A stretch of DNA of 11,478 nt from Prevotellaceae bacterium (GCA_031267155.1 JAIRZR010000123.1:1-11478), one strand, 5' to 3'; shown: positions 5,771 to 11,477, numbered from the stretch's first letter. Program-made: numbers and translations. The notes: a model not told the origin generated them from the letters alone.

Positions 5771-5911
5771 ATGAAAAGTAAAGGTAGTAGCAGTAAAACT
5801 GTAGAGCACAGTAGGAGTGCGAAGACGGGGCGGTATGTAACGGAGGAATATGCAAAGAAGCATCCTGACACAACGGTAACGGAACATGAAAAAATTACCA
5901 GAAAGAAGTGA
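5771..5911 (+). CDS. small basic hypothetical protein, 46 aa
   Basis: The peptide MKSKGSSSKTVEHSRSAKTG followed by RYVTEEYAKKHPDTTVTEHE and a KITRKK tail resembles a widespread family of very small proteins with the pattern GSSxKTVxxSRSAKTGRxVTxxYAxxHPxTTVxE. I recall the pattern from many bacterial genomes, where its function is not known to me. It is hydrophilic and has no membrane segment. It starts 22 nt after the frameshifted gene and ends 20 nt before the enzyme-LRR fusion gene, so it is probably cotranscribed with it. It may be a partner, antitoxin-like or regulatory peptide of that gene, but this is only positional. Confidence 0.7.
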   Translation: MKSKGSSSKTVEHSRSAKTGRYVTEEYAKKHPDTTVTEHEKITRKK

Positions 5912-5931
5912 TTCTAATATAAATTGCTCAA

Positions 5932-7161
5932 ATGGACAAAGGGAAACGTCTATTCTTCATTACGCCGATTGGCAACAATGAATCTGAAATAAGAAAAAGG
6001 ACGGATGGAATCATAGAAAATATTTTAAAGATAGCCTTTCCTGATTTTGATGTCAAATGTTCTCACATGCTGCCTGGCAGCATGATAAATAATGAAATAT
6101 TAGAGCATATAGATGAAGACGAGTTAGTTGTCGCGGATTTAACAGGACTGAATCCAAATGTAATGTATGAATTAGCATTTAGACACTCCGTGGAAAAACC
6201 TGTTGTGTTAATCGCTTTAAGGGATACGAAAATTCCGTTTGACATTAGCCACGATAGAGTAATATTCTATGAAGACAGTTTTAGCGGAGCCTCTAATTTA
6301 ATAGATGGCATTAAGGGTACTGCAAAGGCGGCATTAGAGGCTAAAACTATTGAAAACCCTATATCTATATATCGTAGTGTGCGCAAGAAGAATGCCAGAA
6401 AAAACTTCGAAAAAATATTCGTAGACAAGAAATCTCAGACTCTGCCAAAGCGAAAACTTTCTAAAAAAGAAGCGTTTCTCGCCAAAGTATCAGTAGAAGG
6501 GAATGAGGCCGCCATAAAAGGCGAATTGGATGATGATGATTGGGCAGAATTAAAGAAGATTAATACATATTGTCCTGATGTTGAGAATATTCATTTCTGC
6601 AATGTCGCGAGGATTAAAAACGGGGCTTTTTCTGATCCAGAAAATAGATGGCTTAAAAAAATATCTGCACCAAAAGCCCTGCGGATAGGAGAGTTAGCTT
6701 TTTGCTTCTGTTCTGAAGTCGGTCACTTTGATTTACAAAATGTCGAGTCGGTTGGATACTGTGCATTTGGGTATTGTGAGTCAATGGAATCACCGTCTTT
6801 ACCGAATGTGACACATATCGATAAAGAGGCTTTTAGCGGATGTAAAAAATTAGAAAATATATCATTGCCTGTATTGGGAAATATACCGGATGAGCTGTTT
6901 GATGGTTGTTGGTCATTAAGGAAGGTTGATTTTCCCAAAGTAAAATCTATTGACATGCATTCCTTCCCGAGTCAAAGTTTATTGGAAGAACTAAGATTTG
7001 GATGCGAGGAGCATATAGATACGCATCCTCTCGCCTTTGAGTTTGCCGGCACAAAAAAAATTACGCTTTACCTCAGAGGAGCTAATTTAGAATCCGTCGA
7101 AAACGGGAATAAATGGGGAGGATGTATTTGGAAAAGTATTCAAGAATATAAGCCGTTATGA
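5932..7161 (+). CDS. deoxyribosyltransferase/TIR-like domain fused to BspA-type leucine-rich repeats, 409 aa
   Basis: Residues about 5-135 form a Rossmann-like domain: strand LFFITPIG (7-14), helix SEIRKRTDGIIENIL, then LVVADLTGLNPNVMYELAF (65-83) and KPVVLIAL (89-96). The D69-L-T-G, N76 and Y79-E80-L81 pattern is that of nucleoside 2-deoxyribosyltransferase-like and TIR-like domains, with Glu80 as the likely catalytic residue. Residues about 150-215 are a basic linker. Residues about 218-385 carry BspA/Treponema-type leucine-rich repeats of about 23 residues (phrases such as IGELAFCFCSE, VGYCAFGYCESM, IDKEAFSGCKKLENISLP, DELFDGCWSLRKVDFP). No signal peptide is present, so the LRRs are cytoplasmic. 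The architecture suggests an effector plus sensor; defence function is inferred. Its small upstream neighbour and the membrane protein downstream are on the same strand. Confidence 0.8.
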   Translation: MDKGKRLFFITPIGNNESEIRKRTDGIIENILKIAFPDFDVKCSHMLPGSMINNEILEHIDEDELVVADLTGLNPNVMYELAFRHSVEKPVVLIALRDTKIPFDISHDRVIFYEDSFSGASNLIDGIKGTAKAALEAKTIENPISIYRSVRKKNARKNFEKIFVDKKSQTLPKRKLSKKEAFLAKVSVEGNEAAIKGELDDDDWAELKKINTYCPDVENIHFCNVARIKNGAFSDPENRWLKKISAPKALRIGELAFCFCSEVGHFDLQNVESVGYCAFGYCESMESPSLPNVTHIDKEAFSGCKKLENISLPVLGNIPDELFDGCWSLRKVDFPKVKSIDMHSFPSQSLLEELRFGCEEHIDTHPLAFEFAGTKKITLYLRGANLESVENGNKWGGCIWKSIQEYKPL

Positions 7162-7190
7162 AAAAAAATAAATATTAAGGATATAAAGTT

Positions 7191-8141
7191 ATGTGTTGGA
7201 ATACCGCTTTTTACAATGAACTATGGGTAATTATACTCGAATTAGGATTGATTGTGAGTGGGGTATGGTTTATCGCGCTTAACCATCGTAAACGGAACGA
7301 TGTTGCTAAATCTGCGCAATCAGAAAAATTTAAAGAAGAATCCAAAGATCCGCAGGACGAAATTGGAATATTGAAAGAGCGTGTCAAAAAAATAGAAGAC
7401 GCGCAAAAAGAACATTCCTCTTTTGATGCCCGGATTAAAACTTTGGCGAAAAATGATTCTGAATTAAGCGCAAGGGTAAAAAACATGGACAATTGGAAAA
7501 TACCCAAGTGGGTATATTGGGTGTGGTTAATAGTAATAATTGCAATTGGCTTATCCATTGCCGCGATTTGTATGGATAGTGGAATAATGTGGAACGTAGA
7601 AATTGTATCCACTTCTATTGTACTTTGTTTTGTGGGAATTCTTGCTACGTTTATTGTTGTGAACAATTTTGCGCAGGTGGAGAAAATAGAGCGACAGTTT
7701 AAAAGCGAAGTAGGTGAAATGAATGATGAATTAAGTAAATACAGACATATTATTGAAGGGAAGATACTGTATTTAATAAAAAGGAACAACGAACTGTTTC
7801 TGGAATTTCTTAAAGATCGAACGGAGAGACATTGTGAAAAAGAGGAATTTGAAGATATCACGAATGAATTTATTGCATGGTCAAAAACAGTTGACATGCA
7901 ATATATTGATATATATGCGGACACTATAGATAAATGCCTTGATTTGCTTAAACTAATATTTGAAAGTGAAGAGGATGCCAGCAAAATAAGAAGCTGTCCC
8001 TTAGTTTATTTCTACGAGGAGTTGAGTAGATATATTCCGTACTCAGAGAAAGCGCGAGGTTTATATAACCGAATAAACATATTAATGGACAGTGATTCTT
8101 TTAATAAAAAAAACAGGAAGATAAAGAAAGGGAGACAGTAA
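7191..8141 (+). CDS. membrane protein with coiled coil, 316 aa, probable partner of the LRR fusion
   Basis: Hydrophobic segments are at about residues 11-30 (LWVIILELGLIVSGVWFIAL), 107-127 (WVYWVWLIVIIAIGLSIAAI) and 137-157 (IVSTSIVLCFVGILATFIVV), giving three predicted transmembrane helices. Between the first and second lies a charged coiled coil (about 45-97, with EIGILKERVKKIEDAQKEH). The C-terminal 155 residues are helical and soluble, ending in a strongly basic tail (FNKKNRKIKKGRQ). No catalytic motif is recognised. It begins 29 nt after the LRR-fusion gene, with AAGGAT upstream of the ATG, so cotranscription is likely. A membrane-anchored partner or effector of the enzyme-LRR protein is a reasonable hypothesis, not shown by sequence. 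Confidence 0.75.
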   Translation: MCWNTAFYNELWVIILELGLIVSGVWFIALNHRKRNDVAKSAQSEKFKEESKDPQDEIGILKERVKKIEDAQKEHSSFDARIKTLAKNDSELSARVKNMDNWKIPKWVYWVWLIVIIAIGLSIAAICMDSGIMWNVEIVSTSIVLCFVGILATFIVVNNFAQVEKIERQFKSEVGEMNDELSKYRHIIEGKILYLIKRNNELFLEFLKDRTERHCEKEEFEDITNEFIAWSKTVDMQYIDIYADTIDKCLDLLKLIFESEEDASKIRSCPLVYFYEELSRYIPYSEKARGLYNRINILMDSDSFNKKNRKIKKGRQ

Positions 8142-8172
8142 GACGCATAACAAGCGACGAGGAACGATCTTA

Positions 8173-8190
8173 ATTTAGAGCATTCTAAAT
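8173..8190. other. AT-rich hairpin after the membrane protein gene
   Basis: ATTTAGA-GCAT-TCTAAAT forms a perfect 7-bp stem with a 4-nt loop, 31 nt downstream of the stop of the 316-aa gene. It is not followed by a T tract, so it is at best a weak terminator or a transcript-end stabilising hairpin. A strong ribosome-binding sequence (AAGGAAGGGG) a little further on precedes only an 8-codon frame (8223-8249) that may be the remnant of a lost gene or a leader peptide. Confidence 0.35.
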
Positions 8191-8279
8191 AAGCAATGTA
8201 TGGAAAAGGAAGGGGATTATAAATGATGGGATACGACGAAAATGAATGATTAAAATATTAGCAGTTAAACTATTTGAAT

Positions 8280-9125
8280 ATGAAAAAGATTATATTGTCG
8301 CTTTTGGTGTATTCAGTACTGGCGTCCTGCAAAACGGACGAGGTGAGGATCGGGGAGTGCGAAGATATGGTTCGCTCTTTTATATCAAATGCATATGTTA
8401 CGAACAGAAATACAATCTTTGATATATATCCGCTGTTCACCGATATTCAGCCATATAACAAGATTGGAGACATCGTTATTGAAACTTCATCTATTAGTTC
8501 GGATAAATCCGTGACAATTATATGTCACGAATCCGGAAGGGATGAAAAAAAACTTCTGTTTGAACTTGAATATCGCAACGGGAAATATATCATATCCCAA
8601 TCAAAAGGCCTCTCCATCTATTGTGATTCCCGACTGTTTAGCTATTGCAAAAGAATTGGCTGTCTGGACGACGGGGCATACGATATCCAAGTCTCCAGCG
8701 TCTGCGCAGACAAGCAAGGCGAATATGAGAGGCTGGTACAGAAAATCAAAAACGAAATAGAATCCGGTTTTGAGATTGAAAGTCATACGCTGGAAGTAAG
8801 AAGCATGTACGGATTTTCGAAATATGTTTCAGGCAGTATTTCAATGAAAAATAATTCGCGTTTTAGTATTCCCTCAAGAGTATATGATATTTATATAGTA
8901 TATATGGATTCAAATCACAATGTTATACTGAGAAAAAAAATATTGTTTGACAATTATGAATCCATCCTGTACGGCGGGATTAAAACATCCTCCATATATT
9001 CTGAAACAAATGTAGGAAGTGCTTCAAGGGTAAATGTTGAACTTAAACTGACTTCAACGGATTTTATAGAGGATATAATCGCCAATTATGTAGAAGGGGA
9101 AAATTGCTTTCAAACGAATCTGTAA
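8280..9125 (+). CDS. lipoprotein of unknown function, 281 aa
   Basis: The N-terminus MKKIILSLLVYSVLASC is a lipoprotein signal peptide with lipobox LASC; lipidation is expected at Cys17. The start at 8280 (ATG) is preferred over an upstream TTG two codons earlier. The mature part has no recognised domain. It contains hydrophobic beta-type strands (NKIGDIVIETSSIS, KSVTIICHESG, KLLFELEYRNGKYIIS), a lysine/glutamate-rich helix (EYERLVQKIKNEIES) and a C-terminal beta-rich segment (VYDIYIVYMDSNHNVILRKK) that resembles an Ig-like or FxLYD-type domain. Export to the periplasmic or outer-surface side of the envelope is expected. The gene is AT-rich like the cargo block. There is a 138-nt gap upstream, so it may have its own promoter. 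Confidence 0.75.
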   Translation: MKKIILSLLVYSVLASCKTDEVRIGECEDMVRSFISNAYVTNRNTIFDIYPLFTDIQPYNKIGDIVIETSSISSDKSVTIICHESGRDEKKLLFELEYRNGKYIISQSKGLSIYCDSRLFSYCKRIGCLDDGAYDIQVSSVCADKQGEYERLVQKIKNEIESGFEIESHTLEVRSMYGFSKYVSGSISMKNNSRFSIPSRVYDIYIVYMDSNHNVILRKKILFDNYESILYGGIKTSSIYSETNVGSASRVNVELKLTSTDFIEDIIANYVEGENCFQTNL

Positions 9126-9177
9126 CATCGGTAAACAACAGGGGATATAGATATTTTATTATTTAATGCGTTGAAGC

Positions 9178-9207
9178 GACAGTAATAAATAAATTATTAA
9201 CAATAAA
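9178..9207 (+). repeat. 30-bp direct repeat, copy 1 (leader of the ORF6N gene)
   Basis: This 30-mer (GACAGTAATAAATAAATTAT plus TAACAATAAA) matches 28 of 30 bases with 10394-10423. Both copies lie directly upstream of an ATG belonging to a phage-type DNA-binding protein gene. They may be a shared leader or promoter or mark a past duplication or recombination. Confidence 0.6.
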
Positions 9208-9443
9208 TGGACTTGGAACTGATTCAGCGTAAAATATATGGAATACGGGGCCGGCGGGTGATGCTGGACTTTGATTTGGCGGAAATGTATGGGGTGGAAA
9301 CAAAGAGTCTGAAGCTGTCGGTAAGGCGCAACATCAAACGTTTCCCCTCGGATTTCATGTTTCAACTCACTGCCGGCGAATGGGATGCTTTGAGGTTTCA
9401 AAATGAAACCTCAAAGCGCGGCGGATTTATTCCGTATGAATGA
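9207..9443 (+). CDS. truncated ORF6N-domain protein, 78 aa
   Basis: The opening MDLELIQRKIYGIRGRRVML and the phrases DFDLAEMYGVETKSLKLSVRR and RNIKRFPSDFMFQLTAGEW are diagnostic of the ORF6N domain (a KilA-N-like DNA-binding module found in phages and phage-derived genes). Family members normally continue after the GG..PY position with FTEQGVAML and another 80 to 200 residues. Here the frame stops right after GGFIPYE (TGA at 9441-9443), so the C-terminal part of the domain and all downstream domains are missing. No matching continuation is found in the next 45 nt before the next gene. It is probably a decayed remnant, though expression as a short dominant-negative protein cannot be excluded. 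Confidence 0.8.
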   Translation: MDLELIQRKIYGIRGRRVMLDFDLAEMYGVETKSLKLSVRRNIKRFPSDFMFQLTAGEWDALRFQNETSKRGGFIPYE

Positions 9444-9488
9444 ACTAAACGGTACAAACGAAGAACTGAATATATAAATGATTTGAAT

Positions 9489-10163
9489 ATGAAAAAGATT
9501 TTACTGTTGATGTTTGTATTGATTCCTGCAATAGCGAAAGCGCAGGACAGGATTGTTACGCGGAGCGGGGATACGCTGCATGTGGAAGTAGTGAAGAATG
9601 CCGTAAGGGTGATTGAATTTTTGTATCCCGGCGAAACCGCTGTAAATGAAATAAACAAGGGAAGGGTGGCTAAGATCATTTTTGGCAGCGGAAGGGAGGA
9701 AATTCTTTATGATATGACGGTGCCTGACCGTTACAGGAGCAAGAAGTCTGTGATTGAACTGGATTTCACGTATGGGCTTCCGCTTTATGATTTTACGGTT
9801 GGAGTTATGGAAGCGGATTTAGCCTGTTTGTATAAACTGGATTACCTTCTGATTGGGGCGGGTGTAGGACTTGGTTATGTGCAGGAAAGATGGGATGATA
9901 ACGGGGTAATGTATTCGGCTTTTGGAAGGATGAAGATACGGTTTCGCACAGGTATTGCTTCCGGATTTATTTCTCTCGATGCAGGATATAGAAGTATACC
10001 TTCTGTACGCATGTCTGGAGTGTATTCGAGTCCGTCGATCGGGTATGATATACCGGCAGGCAGAACTACAAATCTGGTGTTGAAAATGGGCGTTATTATT
10101 CAATCGTCCGGTAGCGATTTGGCATATACTATTCCTTTCCTTTCGCTCGGATGTGCGTTTTAA
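9489..10163 (+). CDS. secreted, probable outer-membrane beta-barrel protein, 224 aa
   Basis: The N-terminus MKKILLLMFVLIPAIAKAQD is a classical signal peptide with cleavage expected after AKA (residue 18). The next 70 residues (RIVTRSGDTLHVEVVKNAVR, then VAKIIFGSGREEILYD) look like a small beta-rich domain common at the N-terminus of Bacteroidota exported proteins. The remainder has alternating hydrophobic/polar strands (VIELDFTYGLPLY, YLLIGAGVGLGYVQE, GFISLDAGYRSIPS, TTNLVLKMGVIIQSSG) and ends in a strand with terminal Phe (IPFLSLGCAF), the usual barrel signature. The function is unknown. The six bases before its ATG and its opening codons match the lipoprotein gene at 8280. Confidence 0.75.
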   Translation: MKKILLLMFVLIPAIAKAQDRIVTRSGDTLHVEVVKNAVRVIEFLYPGETAVNEINKGRVAKIIFGSGREEILYDMTVPDRYRSKKSVIELDFTYGLPLYDFTVGVMEADLACLYKLDYLLIGAGVGLGYVQERWDDNGVMYSAFGRMKIRFRTGIASGFISLDAGYRSIPSVRMSGVYSSPSIGYDIPAGRTTNLVLKMGVIIQSSGSDLAYTIPFLSLGCAF

Positions 10164-10200
10164 TTAATGACAGAGGGAGGTATGCATCGAAAAGGATAAA

Positions 10201-10293
10201 ATGACATTCATTCGGCAGATTTTTTATGGCAGGAATAAGGTGCGCGAAAAGATGATGAGAAAATATAGTAGGAGGCTACCCGATGTGTTATAA
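10201..10293 (+). CDS. possible small basic protein, 30 aa
   Basis: A short frame, MTFIRQIFYGRNKVREKMMR followed by KYSRRLPDVL, is preceded by AAAAGGATAAA, a well-placed ribosome binding site. It is rich in Arg and Lys and has no recognised family. It lies between the barrel gene and a pair of hairpins. It is too short to separate from chance. Confidence 0.25.
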   Translation: MTFIRQIFYGRNKVREKMMRKYSRRLPDVL

Positions 10294-10300
10294 AGCAGAA

Positions 10301-10326
10301 AACGCAAAACATCCTGGTTTTGCGTT
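10301..10326. terminator. perfect 10-bp hairpin, possible intrinsic terminator
   Basis: AACGCAAAAC-ATCCTG-GTTTTGCGTT forms a perfect 10-bp stem with a 6-nt loop. On the minus strand it is followed by TTCTGCTTT, on the plus strand by CCCCGATTTCC, so termination is more convincing for leftward transcripts. A second perfect 6-bp hairpin (TTTCTC-AAAT-GAGAAA) lies at 10339-10354. Confidence 0.5.
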
Positions 10327-10366
10327 CCCCGATTTCCTTTTCTCAAATGAGAAATGAACCCGGCAG

Positions 10367-10374
10367 CAAAAGTA
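10367..10374 (-). promoter_or_regulatory. leftward -7 element TACTTTTG
   Basis: Read on the minus strand the bases TACTTTTG match the Bacteroidota TAnnTTTG consensus. The transcript would start near 10360 and run directly into the two hairpins at 10354-10301, with no gene in between. No clear -33 element is visible. It could drive a short non-coding RNA, or be chance in AT-rich DNA. Confidence 0.35.
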
Positions 10375-10393
10375 CAACTATTTTTTTGAGATT

Positions 10394-10423
10394 GACAGTA
10401 ATAAAGAAACTATTAACAATAAA
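10394..10423 (+). repeat. 30-bp direct repeat, copy 2 (leader of the HTH gene)
   Basis: This 30-mer differs from 9178-9207 at only two positions and ends 11 nt before the ATG of the 174-aa HTH gene. The parallel placement before two phage-type regulators suggests a common leader or regulatory sequence. Confidence 0.6.
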
Positions 10424-10434
10424 ATATTTTATCT

Positions 10435-10959
10435 ATGGAACTAAATGAAAGAATCAAACTGATTAGGACGCATTTTTGCAACGGGAACAATAATAAGTTC
10501 GCCGAAATGCTGGGTATTACTCCTCAAAATGCAAGTACTCTTATGAGAGAGGGAAAGAAAAGTATCGGGAGAAGACTTAGAGCCCGAATACTGGAGACTT
10601 TCCCGGTCAACGAGGCATGGCTGCTCAGGAACGAGGGCGAAATGCTGAAAGACGATGCGCCGGTAGAGAGTGCACCGGTGGAGAGCGCGTCGGCAGAGAG
10701 TATACCGGTAGAAAGTGTGCCGGCAGAGAAGAGTGCTCCGGAGAGCATGGAGGGTTATACGCCGGAGAGAGCGCCGGAAGACCGTCTTCCGGAGAGTATG
10801 CCGGGAGACCATCAGTGCATGGATAACCCTCAACACGTCGACGTGCCCGTATGCTTTTTATTGACGGTGATAGACCGGCAGGGTCAGGCTATCCTGGAAC
10901 TGAACCGGACTGTTGCGGCACAGCAGCGGATTATCGACGGTCTGGTTTCAAAGGGGTGA
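10435..10959 (+). CDS. phage-type HTH regulator with repetitive linker, 174 aa
   Basis: Residues about 1-72 form an XRE-like helix-turn-helix domain of the type seen in Bacteroidales prophage repressors: MELNERIKLIRTHFCNGNNN, KFAEMLGITPQNASTLMREG, then RRLRARILETFPVNEAWLLR and NEGEML. Residues about 74-130 are a low-complexity linker built of PVESA-like pentapeptides, rich in Pro, Glu and Ser. Residues about 135-174 form a hydrophobic/amphipathic helix (FLLTVIDRQGQAILELNRTV, then AAQQRIIDGLV) suited to oligomerisation. No peptidase domain is present. It is the last gene before the tRNA fragment. It may be a second repressor, perhaps from another element, given its GC-richer DNA and distance from the first switch. 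The DNA-binding role is well supported, the target is unknown. Confidence 0.8.
   Translation: MELNERIKLIRTHFCNGNNNKFAEMLGITPQNASTLMREGKKSIGRRLRARILETFPVNEAWLLRNEGEMLKDDAPVESAPVESASAESIPVESVPAEKSAPESMEGYTPERAPEDRLPESMPGDHQCMDNPQHVDVPVCFLLTVIDRQGQAILELNRTVAAQQRIIDGLVSKG
10660..10737 (+). repeat. imperfect 15-bp tandem repeat inside the HTH gene linker
   Basis: About five units of the form CCGGTAGAGAGTGCA (starts at 10660, 10675, 10690, 10705, 10720) encode the pentapeptide PVESA and variants. The last unit is longer by 3 nt. Unit length is a multiple of three, so copy-number changes would alter linker length without breaking the frame. Confidence 0.75.
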
Positions 10960-11033
10960 AGCGAAACTGTAAAGCTGAAAAATTCTCCTTCATCTAAATC
11001 GCAAAATGGTTACAAAAAATGACTATATATTTG

Positions 11034-11046
11034 ATATACAGTATAT
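11034..11046. repeat. short perfect palindrome ATATACAGTATAT beside the tRNA fragment
   Basis: Six-base arms around a single A, 4 nt before the tRNA-derived segment. Short palindromes next to an attachment core can be integrase or excisionase arm sites, but in such AT-rich DNA it may be chance. Confidence 0.35.
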
Positions 11047-11050
11047 AAAT

Positions 11051-11097
11051 AATGACTCTTAATCATTGGGTCGACGGTTCGAGCCCGTCCGGGGTCA
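11051..11097 (+). other. 3' fragment of a tRNA-Lys(CUU) gene, probable attachment site
   Basis: The segment contains a complete anticodon arm AATGA-CTCTTAA-TCATT (5-bp stem, 7-nt loop, anticodon CTT), a GGGTC variable region, a T-arm GACGG-TTCGAGC-CCGTC (5-bp stem) and an acceptor 3' strand CGGGGTC with discriminator A. The matching D-arm and 5' acceptor strand (which should read about GACCCCG) are absent: upstream is AT-rich DNA. It is therefore not a functional tRNA gene but the 3' part left or duplicated when an element integrated into a tRNA gene, a common target of tyrosine integrases. It would be the right-hand att site, with the element on the left and chromosome on the right. Confidence 0.75.
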
Positions 11098-11115
11098 CGT
11101 TTATTTAGTTGTGGG

Positions 11116-11153
11116 TGAGGTCGATACACGAGTTGTACGGCCTCATTTTTTTT
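11116..11153 (+). terminator. strong intrinsic terminator after the tRNA fragment
   Basis: TGAGGTCG and TACA pair with TGTA and CGGCCTCA, giving a 12-bp stem with one bulged A and a CGAGT loop, followed directly by eight T. It lies 18 nt after the tRNA-derived segment and would be the natural terminator of the original tRNA gene. That supports the view that the chromosome flank starts here. Confidence 0.8.
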
Positions 11154-11161
11154 ATACTTAT

Positions 11162-11422
11162 ATGCTTTTGAATCACAAAACATTAAATATTGAGCAGGAC
11201 ATGCTGACGGCTATAAACAGGATTGATATTTACACCGCGTCGAGCCTTGTCCACAACGGTTCGCCGGTGATGGCGGACGGGCGGATCAGTGACATACGGA
11301 CTGAAGCTGAGGCCGTTGCAGAATGCAACACAGTGATCAACGACACAGATCTGGCGGCGATCCCCGTCTATGTAAATTTGAATCCGGAATCTTATATACA
11401 TCTCATCACGTCAATGTTTTGA
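11162..11422 (+). CDS. hypothetical protein, 86 aa, in the chromosomal flank
   Basis: Unrecognised protein: it opens MLLNHKTLNIEQDMLTAINR and contains IDIYTASSLVHNGSPVMADG, then TEAEAVAECNTVINDTDLAA, and ends YIHLITSMF. The start at 11162 is chosen because the longer in-frame version (from 11066) would read through the tRNA fragment and the terminator. A weak point is that no good ribosome binding site lies before it; the upstream bases are the T tract of the terminator. The internal ATG at 11201 is an alternative. No signal peptide or membrane segment is visible. Conventional codon use suggests a real gene, but support is moderate. Confidence 0.45.
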   Translation: MLLNHKTLNIEQDMLTAINRIDIYTASSLVHNGSPVMADGRISDIRTEAEAVAECNTVINDTDLAAIPVYVNLNPESYIHLITSMF

Positions 11423-11477
11423 TGCCGGAAGGCATCTGAAATGGATAACCCCAAACAAGCGAAGCGCAGTTCGGGGC
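11421..11477. other. structured segment at the right edge
   Basis: GATGCC-GGAA-GGCATC (11421-11436) is a perfect 6-bp stem with a GNRA-type tetraloop, and AACCCC near 11447 can pair with the GTTCGGGG at 11469-11476 around an inner GCGAAGC mini-hairpin. No T tract follows within the window. This may be the start of a structured RNA or a 3' end structure; the window ends before it can be judged. Confidence 0.3.

Noticed and set aside
7211..7984. Long minus-strand open frame (257 codons) opposite the membrane protein gene
   Set aside because: Composition is Ser/Ile/Leu-rich without domains, and it is antisense to a gene with clear transmembrane and coiled-coil structure.
10441..10836. Minus-strand frames opposite the HTH gene with repetitive Arg/His/Leu or Ser/Thr/Ala content
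   Set aside because: They are shadows of the 15-bp repeat and the HTH gene; the plus-strand HTH domain is clearly real.
10990..11097. A complete, functional tRNA gene
   Set aside because: Only the anticodon arm, T-arm and 3' acceptor strand are present; no D-arm or 5' acceptor strand is found upstream.
11066..11161. Longer start of the last gene
   Set aside because: It would translate through the tRNA T-arm and the intrinsic terminator.
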